Positions 13,416 through 20,188 are shown, numbered from the stretch's first letter. The stretch: DNA of 20,377 bases from Patescibacteria group bacterium (GCA_018818445.1 JAHISC010000051.1:1-20377), one strand, 5' to 3'. Made by a program: numbers and translations. The notes: a model not told the origin generated them from the sequence alone.

Positions 13416-15644
13416 TTATCTTTCAGGTTTTCTCATTGGTTTTCGGCCAAATGGCTTTCTTTCAGGTCGAGTAGATGGGCCTGTTTGAGCTTTTGCTTTC
13501 ATTTCATCAGTATAAACATTACCTTCAGCTTGCTTCATAGATAGATTGATACGTCCTTGGTCATCAATTTCCATGACCTTTACTTTGACAATATCACCTA
13601 CTTTGACAATATCACCTACTTTATCGACGCGCCAAGGGGCAAGTTCTGAAACATGAACCATGCCATCTTTTCCAGGCAAAATCTGGACAAAAGCTCCAAA
13701 GTCCATGAGTCGAACTACTTCACCGTCAAAAAGTTCGCCTTTTTCTACCTCGCGAGTTAGATCATTAACCCAAGCTAGGGCTTTTTCACCCGATTCCTGA
13801 TCAGCGGCAGTGATCAAGACTAAACCGTCTTGTTCGATATCAATTGAGACAACGCCTGTTTTATTAATGATTTCATTAATCATTTTACCACCAGGGCCAA
13901 TAACTTCACGAATTTTTTCTGGATTAATCATCAGTTTAAAGATACGTGGAGCATTTGGTGAAAGTTCCTTACGTGGTTCTGGAATAATTTGGAGCATCTC
14001 ATCCAAAATATGGATTCTGGCATTTTTCCCTTGATTTAGAGCTGCTTCGATGATTTCGATTGAGATTCCAGCAGTTTTGGTATCCATCTGAATGGCAGTG
14101 ATACCCTTTTTGGTTCCAGTTATCTTGAAATCCATACCACCAGGGCCGTCTTCCAAGTCTTGTAGGTCAGTAATAACCTTCCATTGATCACCACGAGAAG
14201 CTAAACCAACAGCCACTCCGGCTACTGGAGCCTTGATTGGCACTCCAGCGTCCATAAGAGCCAAAGTTGAGCCACAAGTAGAGGCCATCGAACTCGATCC
14301 ATTGGAGTTTAGTGTTTCCGATACAACAAGAATGGTGTAGGGGAAATCTTCCACTCCAGGAATCATTCCGCGCAAAGCTTTTTCAGCTAGAGCGCCATGA
14401 CCAATTTCTCGTCGGCCAGCTCCGCGAAGTGGCTTAGCTTCACCAACTGAGAAGGGTAGAAAGTTGTAATAGTGGATGTAGCGTTTTTCACCAACAATCT
14501 CCATACCATCCAATGTTTGTTTGTCGCCAGGTGCGCCTAGAGTACAAACCGATAGCGCCTGAGTTTCTCCACGTGAGAAAAGACCACTACCATGAACTCT
14601 TGGGAGTAGCCCAACTCCAATATCTAATGGGCGCACTTCGTCGAGTGCTCGGCCGTCAATGCGACGGTCTTCTTCGAGGATTAGTCGGGAAGCTTCGTTC
14701 TGAGTGAATTCATAAATTAGGTCTGTACCAATATGAATTTCAGCGTCGTTGAATTCCTGGCTTTTCAAATGCTCCACAAGTCGAGCTTTGAGTTCGCTTT
14801 TGGCAGCATTGCGTTCTAGTTTAGTTGCCTTTGGAGCGTCAAAGAAGAGCTCTTGCATTTGCGACTTCAAAAATGCAGTCGCAATTTCTTCAACTTCAGT
14901 TTTTCGTACTAAAGCAGTTTTTTCTTCTTCAGTTTTTGGTGTGAAAAGATCTATTTTTTCTTGACCAACAGCAGCACGGACTTCTTTCAACAGATCAATA
15001 ACTGGTTTCATCTCAGCTAGGCCTCGTTTAAAAGCTTCACTCATTATTGTCTCGTCAGCTTCATTCGCCTGTGCTTCAATCATGATGATTTTATTCTCTG
15101 TGCCGGCGACATCAAGATCAAAATCAGTTGTCTTTCTTTGCTCGTAGGTTGGATTTACAAGCCAGTCTTCTCCTAGCTTAGAGATACGGGCGGCGCCGAT
15201 TGGCCCGTTCCATGGAATGTTGCTCATATTAAGAGCACAAGAAGCGGCAATTAGACCAAGAACATCTGGGTCATTCTCTTCATCAAAAGCGAGAGTAGTA
15301 ATAATTACCTGAACTTCGTTTTTCATCCTCTCATCAAAAAGTGGACGAATAGCTCTATCAATGAAACGTGCAGTCAAAACTGCTTCGTCAGTAGGGCGAC
15401 CTTCTCGTTTAATGAAGCGAGAGCCTTTAATACGGCCCGCAGCGTACATTTTCTCTTCAAAATCTACCATTAAAGGGAAAAATCCCATTCCTGGTTTTAA
15501 CTCCGGGCTCATCACAGCTGTGGCTAAAAGTACTGTATCGCCATAGCGAAGAGTGCAGCTACCGTTAGCTGTTTGAGCAAAAGTACCTGTCTCAATTGTC
15601 AGCTCGCGGCCGCCAATCGTGGCAGAAAATTTGTTTTTTTGCAT
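13416..15644 (-). CDS. pnp: Polyribonucleotide nucleotidyltransferase (PNPase)
   Basis: A 742-residue full-length PNPase. Two RNase PH domains (about 1-230 and 310-545, with ARFIDRAIRPLF and HGSGLFSRGETQAL) flank the all-helical domain; GGMDFKITGT carries the catalytic Asp. A KH domain (about 565-630, REVIGPGGKMINEII) and an S1 domain (about 635-705, GAFVQILPGKDGMVHVSEL) follow, and a basic Pro/Arg-rich tail ends the protein. It degrades RNA 3' to 5' phosphorolytically and can add tails. A leader hairpin precedes it. rpsO lies upstream as in the classical rpsO-pnp arrangement, but separated by the NYN gene. Confidence 0.97.
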   Translation of the reverse strand: MQKNKFSATIGGRELTIETGTFAQTANGSCTLRYGDTVLLATAVMSPELKPGMGFFPLMVDFEEKMYAAGRIKGSRFIKREGRPTDEAVLTARFIDRAIRPLFDERMKNEVQVIITTLAFDEENDPDVLGLIAASCALNMSNIPWNGPIGAARISKLGEDWLVNPTYEQRKTTDFDLDVAGTENKIIMIEAQANEADETIMSEAFKRGLAEMKPVIDLLKEVRAAVGQEKIDLFTPKTEEEKTALVRKTEVEEIATAFLKSQMQELFFDAPKATKLERNAAKSELKARLVEHLKSQEFNDAEIHIGTDLIYEFTQNEASRLILEEDRRIDGRALDEVRPLDIGVGLLPRVHGSGLFSRGETQALSVCTLGAPGDKQTLDGMEIVGEKRYIHYYNFLPFSVGEAKPLRGAGRREIGHGALAEKALRGMIPGVEDFPYTILVVSETLNSNGSSSMASTCGSTLALMDAGVPIKAPVAGVAVGLASRGDQWKVITDLQDLEDGPGGMDFKITGTKKGITAIQMDTKTAGISIEIIEAALNQGKNARIHILDEMLQIIPEPRKELSPNAPRIFKLMINPEKIREVIGPGGKMINEIINKTGVVSIDIEQDGLVLITAADQESGEKALAWVNDLTREVEKGELFDGEVVRLMDFGAFVQILPGKDGMVHVSELAPWRVDKVGDIVKVGDIVKVKVMEIDDQGRINLSMKQAEGNVYTDEMKAKAQTGPSTRPERKPFGRKPMRKPER

Positions 15645-15653
15645 ATTGTTTAT

Positions 15654-15709
15654 TCGGTTCGAAGCTGAAGACCGTGAGCTAGACTCAAGATCTCAATGTT
15701 TCGAACCGA
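15654..15709 (-). promoter_or_regulatory. Hairpin in the pnp leader
   Basis: Perfect 10-bp inverted repeat TCGGTTCGAA (15654-15663) and TTCGAACCGA (15700-15709) with a 36-base loop, ending about ten bases before the pnp ATG. In E. coli a comparable pnp leader stem is cleaved by RNase III and mediates PNPase autocontrol; the same here is an inference. A weak -10-like TAATAT lies just upstream on the minus strand. Confidence 0.6.
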
Positions 15710-15775
15710 CAGTTAAATATTAGTGGTCTTAATTGACCAGTTGAGCCCTCAAATATTTGAGAGCTCTCAGATCGA

Positions 15776-16381
15776 TTAAAAGCTGAGTCGGCGAGAACGG
15801 TTTTCTTCTACTTCCTTAATAGTTTGCGCCTTAGATTTTTGTACTTTTACCGCTTCATCTGGTTTAACTTTTTCTTTACCTTTGCCACCAATAAGAAATT
15901 TTCGTTTGTCATCAGAGAAGTTAGTGTATTGATCGGCTGCTTCTACCAAGGAACCTGATGTTGATTCACGGAAAGATGCAACATGGAAAATGCGGCCTCG
16001 GCTGCGAACATAATCGGCTAAAGGTACAAAATCACCGTCACCGGAGACGAGTACAACGACATCGAGCATATCGAGCATCCGAATTATATCAACTGCTACG
16101 CCAACATCCCAATCGCCTTTTTTTGCACCACCGGCATATTCCAGTAGTTCTTTTGATTTAACTTCTATTCCTGCACCTCGTAGAGCATCGAAAAAAGCTG
16201 TTTCCTCTCCTCCCTTGGTCGAAATGGTGTAAGCAATGGCTCGAATTAATTGGGCGTCGCCTACAGTATCCTTAACAATGCTAGAAAAATTTACCTTACG
16301 GTCAAAAAGATTACGGGCGCTGTAATACATGTTTTGAACATCTATGAAAACGCCAACGCGTCGCGTTTGTGTACTGAGCAT
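15776..16381 (-). CDS. NYN-domain (LabA/DUF88-like) PIN-fold protein
   Basis: A 201-residue NYN-domain protein. The acidic active-site pattern of the PIN-like fold is present: D14 and N17 in VFIDVQNMYY, KKGDWDVGVAVDII (D90, D92, D98) and VSGDGDFVPLADYVRSRG (D115, D117). The last 40 residues form a Lys-rich charged tail. Members are predicted or shown to be RNA-directed nucleases. Lying between rpsO and pnp, it may act in RNA turnover, an inference from context. A 131-bp gap with several hairpins separates it from pnp. Confidence 0.88.
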   Translation of the reverse strand: MLSTQTRRVGVFIDVQNMYYSARNLFDRKVNFSSIVKDTVGDAQLIRAIAYTISTKGGEETAFFDALRGAGIEVKSKELLEYAGGAKKGDWDVGVAVDIIRMLDMLDVVVLVSGDGDFVPLADYVRSRGRIFHVASFRESTSGSLVEAADQYTNFSDDKRKFLIGGKGKEKVKPDEAVKVQKSKAQTIKEVEENRSRRLSF

Positions 16382-16395
16382 ATTTTAAAAAGTTT

Positions 16396-16464
16396 AGGGG
16401 ACAGGTTTTGGTTTTAGGTGTTGCGGGTTAACACCCGATAACCCATTACCTTTACCTGTCCCCT
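16396..16464 (-). repeat. REP-like palindromic element or terminator after rpsO
   Basis: AGGGGACAGGT (16396-16406) and its exact reverse complement ACCTGTCCCCT (16454-16464), with nested inner stems (AGGT/ACCT and GGGTT/AACCC). The minus strand reads on into AAACTTTTT, so it could terminate rpsO. The GGGGACAG/CTGTCCCC arms resemble REP-type repeats seen in many bacteria. Confidence 0.65.
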
Positions 16465-16470
16465 GAAATG

Positions 16471-16743
16471 TTATTTAGCCACGCGGAGCTTAAGTGCTTC
16501 CACTAGCTTTTTAAATTCTTTGTTGTCTTCCCTATCCAGGTATTTAAGAAGTCTACGTCTCTCGACTACCTTCTTAACTAGACCTCGGCGGGAACTAAAA
16601 TCTTTTTTGTGCATGCGCAAGTGTTTGGTGAGATCTTTGATTTCAGCTGTCAAAATCGCAATCTGCACTTGAGGCGACCCAGTATCTTTTTCATGGGTCT
16701 TAAATTTATCAATAATGCGCTGCTTTTGTTGTTTTGTGAGCAT
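16471..16743 (-). CDS. rpsO: 30S ribosomal protein S15
   Basis: A 90-residue S15, the standard length: MLTKQQKQRIIDKFKTHEKD, then the rRNA-binding TGSPQVQIAILTAEIKDLTKHL and HKKDFSSRRGLVKKVVERRRLLKYL. It binds 16S rRNA early in small-subunit assembly. It has its own promoter at 16823-16851 and a leader of about 75 bases with a small GTCG/CGAC hairpin; S15 autoregulates through its leader in E. coli, but I cannot show it here. Confidence 0.97.
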   Translation of the reverse strand: MLTKQQKQRIIDKFKTHEKDTGSPQVQIAILTAEIKDLTKHLRMHKKDFSSRRGLVKKVVERRRLLKYLDREDNKEFKKLVEALKLRVAK

Positions 16744-16822
16744 ATTTTCTTAGTTCGTCTGACCGTCTTAGTAAGTCGTGCTCAGCGACAAACCATGGCG
16801 GACAGCAATGAATTATGGCCGT

Positions 16823-16851
16823 AGCTTAGCCGATATTTATTAATTTGTCAA
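16823..16851 (-). promoter_or_regulatory. Promoter of rpsO
   Basis: On the minus strand, TTGACA (16851-16846), a 17-bp spacer and TAAGCT (16828-16823). It starts nine bases after the terminator stem of the neighbouring GC-rich gene. Confidence 0.8.
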
Positions 16852-16854
16852 GAA

Positions 16855-16890
16855 ATGAGAACGCCCGGCAGCGCGAGGGCTACCGGGCGT
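16855..16890 (-). terminator. Terminator of the GC-rich orphan gene
   Basis: Perfect 8-bp stem ACGCCCGG (16861-16868) and CCGGGCGT (16883-16890) with a 14-base loop; the minus strand continues TCTCATTTCTT. Confidence 0.75.
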
Positions 16891-16908
16891 ATAAGGGCGA
16901 AGAAGAGT

Positions 16909-17241
16909 TCAGGCGATGGCCAGGTCAGGTTGACCTGGGGTGAAGATGATCAGCGACGATCGCTGTTCCATCATGTTCTCGGTCCAGGACTCGGCATCGG
17001 CATACTCCTCGAAGTAGCCAACCCAGAGGCCGTCGGTGATCTGGTTCATGTCATTGACACAGATGAAGTTCTCGCGAAATCCATTCGGAGTACCAAATCG
17101 CCAGTGCAGCTCATCCGTCTGCCGTTCGACGTACAGCTCCACGTTTTCAAGCTTGTACTCTACTTCGATACGGGCTCCGGAGATGACACTTCTCTGTTCT
17201 TCTCCGTCGTCGAGGAAGAACGCGACATACCGCTTATGCAT
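16909..17241 (-). CDS. GC-rich orphan gene, unknown acidic protein
   Basis: A 110-residue acidic, Trp-containing protein without a recognised family: MHKRYVAFFLDDGEEQRSVI at the start, FTPGQPDLAIA at the end. No membrane segment or signal peptide is seen. The start is supported by GGAGG nine bases before the ATG, one of only two strong Shine-Dalgarno sequences found in the window. The coding region is GC-rich (about 53% over two 60-base blocks counted by hand) compared with its neighbours. It is monocistronic with its own promoter (17284-17312), a small leader hairpin (CGGTT/AACCG at 17255-17270) and a terminator. It shares design and a small hydrophobic C-terminus, but no obvious homology, with the 978-1388 gene. 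Confidence 0.75.
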   Translation of the reverse strand: MHKRYVAFFLDDGEEQRSVISGARIEVEYKLENVELYVERQTDELHWRFGTPNGFRENFICVNDMNQITDGLWVGYFEEYADAESWTENMMEQRSSLIIFTPGQPDLAIA

Positions 17242-17283
17242 TAAGATTTCCCTCCGCTCGGTTGGGCGTAACCGATGTGGCGG

Positions 17284-17312
17284 ATAATGCCTAGATTTTT
17301 TGGTTTTGTCAA
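17284..17312 (-). promoter_or_regulatory. Promoter of the 16909-17241 gene
   Basis: On the minus strand, TTGACA (17312-17307), a 17-bp spacer and CATTAT (17289-17284). It directly follows the terminator hairpin of the coiled-coil gene (GGCGGTTTTATTA, then TTGACA). Confidence 0.8.
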
Positions 17313-17315
17313 TAA

Positions 17316-17360
17316 TAAAACCGCCTCTTCTTCAGATTTGGTTTAGAAAAGGCGGTTTTA
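17316..17360 (-). terminator. Terminator of the coiled-coil gene
   Basis: Perfect 11-bp stem TAAAACCGCCT (17316-17326) and AGGCGGTTTTA (17350-17360), starting two bases past the stop; the minus strand ends TTTTATTATTG. Confidence 0.88.
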
Positions 17361-17361
17361 A

Positions 17362-17667
17362 CTAATTTTCTTGATGCTGAGCTGCTAATAGTGCTTCTGC
17401 GGCCTCAAATTGTGTTTTGGCAGCTTTGTAATAGTCTTCAGCTGCTATGAATTCTTGTTTAGCTGCGTCAAAGAGTTCACGAGCTATTTTTATATCCCAA
17501 CGCTCTTGTTTTAGTTGCTCACTGGCGATTTTTCGAACTTCTCGTGCAGAGTTTAGGCGATTTTGTGCTTCTTCTAACACATCTAGTGCTTCTAAATATT
17601 TTGTTTCAGGGTCAATTTCCAATTTTTCCTGTGCTTGTGCACGAAATTGTTCACTTGATTGTTCCAT
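17362..17667 (-). CDS. Small Ala/Glu-rich coiled-coil protein
   Basis: A 101-residue protein predicted to be almost entirely helical: repeated Ala/Glu/Lys/Gln heptad-like pattern (LEEAQNRLNSAREVRKIASEQ, AKQEFIAAEDYYKAAKTQFE). No known family or catalytic motif; function unknown. The start MEQSSEQFRAQ at 17667 is chosen because the ATG at 17685 is embedded in a TATGCT -10 box (with weak TTTACT -35, 17-bp spacer). Monocistronic with a perfect terminator. Confidence 0.75.
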   Translation of the reverse strand: MEQSSEQFRAQAQEKLEIDPETKYLEALDVLEEAQNRLNSAREVRKIASEQLKQERWDIKIARELFDAAKQEFIAAEDYYKAAKTQFEAAEALLAAQHQEN

Positions 17668-17689
17668 AGGATTAAAGTTTAGCATATTT

Positions 17690-17717
17690 GGTAAATGGTA
17701 GGTAGTAAATTGTAGAG
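17690..17717. repeat. Degenerate 7-bp tandem tract
   Basis: Four successive heptamers: GGTAAAT, GGTAGGT, AGTAAAT, TGTAGAG. It overlaps the probable promoter region of the coiled-coil gene. Weak on its own; noted because of similar tracts at 219 and 20011. Confidence 0.4.
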
Positions 17718-17786
17718 CCAGGTAAATACATATTCAAGGTTAAACCTCGGTTTGAGGCTGTAATTATAGGGTGGAAATATAAATAA

Positions 17787-17828
17787 AGAACCCTGCAGCA
17801 GATCCCTCGGGTCACTACAGGGCGTTCT
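17787..17828 (-). terminator. Hairpin with T-rich tail, minus strand
   Basis: AGAACCCTG (17787-17795) pairs with CAGGGCGTTCT (17818-17828) with a two-base bulge; the minus strand continues TTTATTTATATTT. A second hairpin ACGGG/CCCGT lies at 17864-17880. The 17718-17893 gap otherwise has no gene; these hairpins suggest a short transcript reading left, or a backup terminator for the tRNA unit. Confidence 0.5.
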
Positions 17829-17893
17829 CTCGCTCACTTGCGTCATCGAACCAACACAGTATTACGGGTTCTCATCCCGTGATTCTTGAATTA

Positions 17894-18019
17894 AAAAAGC
17901 CTACTAAGTTTGAGCAGTACAAGGCACGGGTGCCGGCTGAGGAAATGTACTAATACGTACATTGACGATGGCTGGCGGGATCCGTAACGCAGTAATGCAC
18001 AAACTTGGGTAGGCTTTTT
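17894..18019 (-). ncRNA. Rod-like 126-nt hairpin directly after the tRNAs
   Basis: Closing stem of 11 bp (AAAAAGCCTAC at 17894-17904 with GTAGGCTTTTT at 18009-18019) continued by 7 bp (AAGTTTG/CAAACTT), then an internal bulge region, GCCGGCT/GGCTGGC (17932-17938 and 17970-17976) and a 7-bp apical stem AATGTAC/GTACATT. It begins one base after the encoded CCA of tRNA-His. The T-run on the minus strand makes it the terminator of the tRNA unit, but it is much longer than needed. A rod with an internal bulge resembles 6S RNA only in outline; the SRP RNA apical sequence is absent. Confidence 0.55.
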
Positions 18020-18020
18020 C

Positions 18021-18096
18021 TGGGGCGGCCAACGGGAATCGAACCCGTAATACCAGTACCACAAACTGGTGTGATAACCGTTTCACCATGGCCGCC
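18021..18096 (-). tRNA. tRNA-His (GTG)
   Basis: Cloverleaf on the minus strand with anticodon GTG (loop TTGTGGT), T arm GGGTTCGATTCCC and encoded 3' CCA (18023-18021). The extra G(-1) opposite C73, the histidine identity element, is encoded (18096), followed by acceptor GCGGCCA and U8. It lies one base after tRNA-Arg. Confidence 0.95.
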
Positions 18097-18097
18097 A

Positions 18098-18174
18098 TGG
18101 TACCGCGAGCAGGAATCGAACCTGCAACCTTGAGGTTAGAACCCTCCTGCTCTATCCAATTGAGCTATCGCGGC
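18098..18174 (-). tRNA. tRNA-Arg (TCT)
   Basis: Cloverleaf on the minus strand: acceptor GCCGCGA/TCGCGGT, D stem GCTC/GAGC, anticodon loop GTTCTAA (anticodon TCT, reading AGA), T arm GCAGGTTCGATTCCTGC, discriminator A and encoded CCA. The first anticodon-stem pair is a mismatch. First gene of the Arg-His tRNA unit. Confidence 0.94.
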
Positions 18175-18221
18175 TTAAATTTGTCTAAACCACAGAGGTC
18201 TTGTTGACTCTGCGCGACGAA

Positions 18222-18250
18222 ACTATACCTTATTTTCAGTAAAAAATCAA
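18222..18250 (-). promoter_or_regulatory. Promoter of the tRNA unit
   Basis: On the minus strand, TTGATT (18250-18245), a 17-bp spacer and TATAGT (18227-18222), between xer and tRNA-Arg. The short leader contains a CAGAG/CTCTG hairpin. Confidence 0.7.
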
Positions 18251-18253
18251 GCC

Positions 18254-19168
18254 CTAGCGCTTAGCATGGAATTTTTTATGAATTTTTTTCAGTTCCCTGT
18301 CCGTAATATGCGTGTAAACCTGAGTCGTGGTAATAGATTCATGCCCTAGCATGGCTTGTACTGAACGAATATCGGCGCCGTTGCGCAGAAGATCGGTGGC
18401 GTAGGTGTGGCGCAAAGTGTGCGGTGAGATTTTTTTGGTAATCCCAGCTTCTGTGGCATATTTTTCAATTGTGCGCTGTATGGAGCGCGGTGTGAGGGGC
18501 ATGGCTTCGCGTCCTGCTTTAGCGCGATCGTGACCAACAAATAAGTATGGTGAAGTATCGCGGCGTGCATCAAGATATGTTTTCAAAGCTTTTCTAGCTT
18601 CATCGGAGGTAAAAACGATTCTATGTTTACTGCCTTTGCCTTTCACGGTAAATTCATCGCGGCGGAGATTTATATTTTCAATTTTCAAATTAGACAGTTC
18701 GGAAACTCGCAAACCAGTCGAGAAAAGCATTTCAATGATAGCTCGGTCGCGCAGTCCTAAAATACCTGGCGTATCCTGTGGTGCATTACGCAGGCGTGCC
18801 AATTCATCTTCTTCCAAGAATTCAACAGTTCTAGTCCCTTGCTTAGCCAGCTCAATTTTTTCTGGTGCTAAAGTTTTAATATCAATTTTAGACAAGTATT
18901 TTAAAAATGAGCGCAAAGCAATGAGGTGATAGTTTTGAGTAGTTTTTTTAAGAGTAATGTCATCACGGCCTTCAATCTCTCGGTTAAGATAAAGTCTGAA
19001 TTTACGCACCATTTCCAGATCAATTTTTTGTGGCGTTGGCTCTCCGGCCCAGTCAGAAAAGCGGTTTAGATAAAAGTGATAGTTTTCGATCGTTTTTGAC
19101 GAACGACCACGCTCCACTTCCAAATATTCCAAAAATTGTTTAATATACTTTTGTAGTGTACTTGCCAT
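18254..19168 (-). CDS. Xer-type tyrosine recombinase
   Basis: A 304-residue site-specific tyrosine recombinase. An N-terminal SAM-like core-binding domain (about 1-95, LEVERGRSSKTIENYHFYLNRF) precedes the catalytic domain with R154 (STGLRVSEL), the GKGSK lysine, H250 and R253 (HTLRHTYA), H276 (LGHESITTTQVY) and the nucleophile Y285. Size and motifs fit XerC/XerD/XerA, which resolves chromosome dimers at dif. The tRNA next door is a common integration target, so an integrase is possible, but no att repeat was seen and the protein looks housekeeping. The start at 19168 is preferred because a TATAAT lies just upstream, inside the first codons of the longer frame. Confidence 0.92.
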   Translation of the reverse strand: MASTLQKYIKQFLEYLEVERGRSSKTIENYHFYLNRFSDWAGEPTPQKIDLEMVRKFRLYLNREIEGRDDITLKKTTQNYHLIALRSFLKYLSKIDIKTLAPEKIELAKQGTRTVEFLEEDELARLRNAPQDTPGILGLRDRAIIEMLFSTGLRVSELSNLKIENINLRRDEFTVKGKGSKHRIVFTSDEARKALKTYLDARRDTSPYLFVGHDRAKAGREAMPLTPRSIQRTIEKYATEAGITKKISPHTLRHTYATDLLRNGADIRSVQAMLGHESITTTQVYTHITDRELKKIHKKFHAKR

Positions 19169-19206
19169 AGTGCTTACATTATACGACACATAAATAAAAC
19201 TATGAA
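19151..19206. promoter_or_regulatory. Divergent promoters of xer and the lipoprotein gene
   Basis: Minus strand: TTCATA (19206-19201), 17 bp, TATAAT (19183-19178) for xer. Plus strand: TTGTAG (19151-19156), 18 bp, TACATT (19175-19180) for the lipoprotein gene. The two -10 regions overlap, and each promoter extends over the start of the other gene. Confidence 0.5.
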
Positions 19207-20008
19207 ATATTTTAGCCTGTTAGCGCTCTTACTGTGTGTACTTGGTGCCGGTTGTTTGTCCGGTAAAAATGATGTTTCGGTTGATGAGACAACTACCGTG
19301 GATACAGAAACCGCCCCTGAAGCCCAGATTGTCTTAGATTATCCTGGGGAAAATGATGAAGTAACTTCCCCACTCATTCTAGCAGGACGAGCTCGTACTT
19401 TCGAAGCAACAGTCAACTGGAGGTTGAAAAAGATGAACGGCGGAGTGGTAGAAGAAGGATTTTTTACAATGAATGATACTGACGATGAGTATTGGGGCAC
19501 GATTGATGAGAGAATTTTCTTGCCAGTTTTGAACGATGAAGAATATATTTTGGAAGTGTTTGAGTATTCAGCTAAGGATGGCTCAGTCATAAATTTGGTA
19601 ACCAGACATATTCGTATTAAGGACGAAGGTAAGACTACGGTTATGGTTTATTTTGTAGATCCGGCCATGGTTGAGGCTGGTGACTGCTCACAAGTTGATT
19701 TTGAAAAGCGTACTGTAGCGCATACTGTTAATGTGGCCGAGCTAGCTTTGCAAGAATTAATCAATGGGCCAACATCTGATTGGGCTGAGACGCAATTACC
19801 TCCTTATACTAGGATAAATTCGATTGTGGTCAAAGGCGGCGTGGCTACAGTGGACTTCTGGAGTTCTAATGAAGCGGCTTGGAATGGTGGATCCTGTCAT
19901 GTTTTAGCCCTTAGAGCACAGATTGAGGAGACTTTGAAGCAATTTGATAGTGTAGATTCAGTAGTAATTAAGGTTAATGGTCATACGGACGGTATTTTGG
20001 AGCCGTAA
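19202..20008 (+). CDS. Lipoprotein with Gmad2 and GerMN domains
   Basis: A 268-residue secreted lipoprotein. Signal peptide MKYFSLLALLLCVLGAGC with lipobox LGAGC (lipidated Cys18). A short acidic linker is followed by a Gmad2-type immunoglobulin-like domain (about 40-140, IVLDYPGENDEVTSPLILAGRA) and a GerMN domain (about 145-265, TVMVYFVDPA...ELALQELINGPTSDW...VVKGGVATVDFW). These domains are named from spore germination proteins but are widespread in non-sporulating bacteria, where the function is unknown. Two cysteines (in GDCSQ and GSCHV) may form a disulphide. LspA at 10804 would process it. Confidence 0.88.
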   Translation: MKYFSLLALLLCVLGAGCLSGKNDVSVDETTTVDTETAPEAQIVLDYPGENDEVTSPLILAGRARTFEATVNWRLKKMNGGVVEEGFFTMNDTDDEYWGTIDERIFLPVLNDEEYILEVFEYSAKDGSVINLVTRHIRIKDEGKTTVMVYFVDPAMVEAGDCSQVDFEKRTVAHTVNVAELALQELINGPTSDWAETQLPPYTRINSIVVKGGVATVDFWSSNEAAWNGGSCHVLALRAQIEETLKQFDSVDSVVIKVNGHTDGILEP

Positions 20009-20010
20009 AA

Positions 20011-20052
20011 AGTTCACAGTTCACAGTTTACAGTTCATAGTACACAGTCCAT
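20011..20052. repeat. Degenerate 7-bp tandem tract
   Basis: Six heptamers: AGTTCAC, AGTTCAC, AGTTTAC, AGTTCAT, AGTACAC, AGTCCAT. Starts two bases after the lipoprotein gene stop. Confidence 0.85.
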
Positions 20053-20060
20053 AGAAAAGA

Positions 20061-20137
20061 ATTCGGTTATTGCGAGTGAAGTGGAGCAATTCAATCGAAA
20101 GATTGCTTCGTCACCACGTTTCTCGCAATGACCGGAT
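20061..20137. repeat. REP-like palindrome with ATTGCGAG arms
   Basis: CGGTTATTGCGAG (20064-20076) and CTCGCAATGACCG (20122-20134) form a 13-bp stem with one wobble, extended by about three more pairs; an inner GCAAT/ATTGC pairing sits at 20086-20090 and 20102-20106. The GTCATTGCGAG...CTCGCAATGAC pattern with GATTGCTTCGTC is a palindromic repeat found dispersed in many bacterial genomes. It probably also ends transcription of the lipoprotein gene. Confidence 0.8.
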
Positions 20138-20159
20138 TTTTGTTTACATTTTGCGCCTC

Positions 20160-20188
20160 TTGACATTCTTTAGCGTCTGTTGCATAAT
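20160..20188 (+). promoter_or_regulatory. Strong promoter reading out of the window
   Basis: TTGACA (20160-20165), a 17-bp spacer and CATAAT (20183-20188), directed to the right edge. Confidence 0.8.

Noticed and set aside
13581..13616. Exact 18-bp tandem repeat in pnp as an insertion in the S1 domain
   Set aside because: The repeat encodes VGDIVK twice, but ordinary PNPases have two similar segments (VEDVxK then VGDExK) at this place, so the protein length is normal.
18098..19168. Integrated mobile element at the tRNA-Arg with the Xer gene as integrase
   Set aside because: The recombinase looks like a housekeeping Xer, no direct repeat of the tRNA 3' end was found, and no phage or conjugation genes are present.
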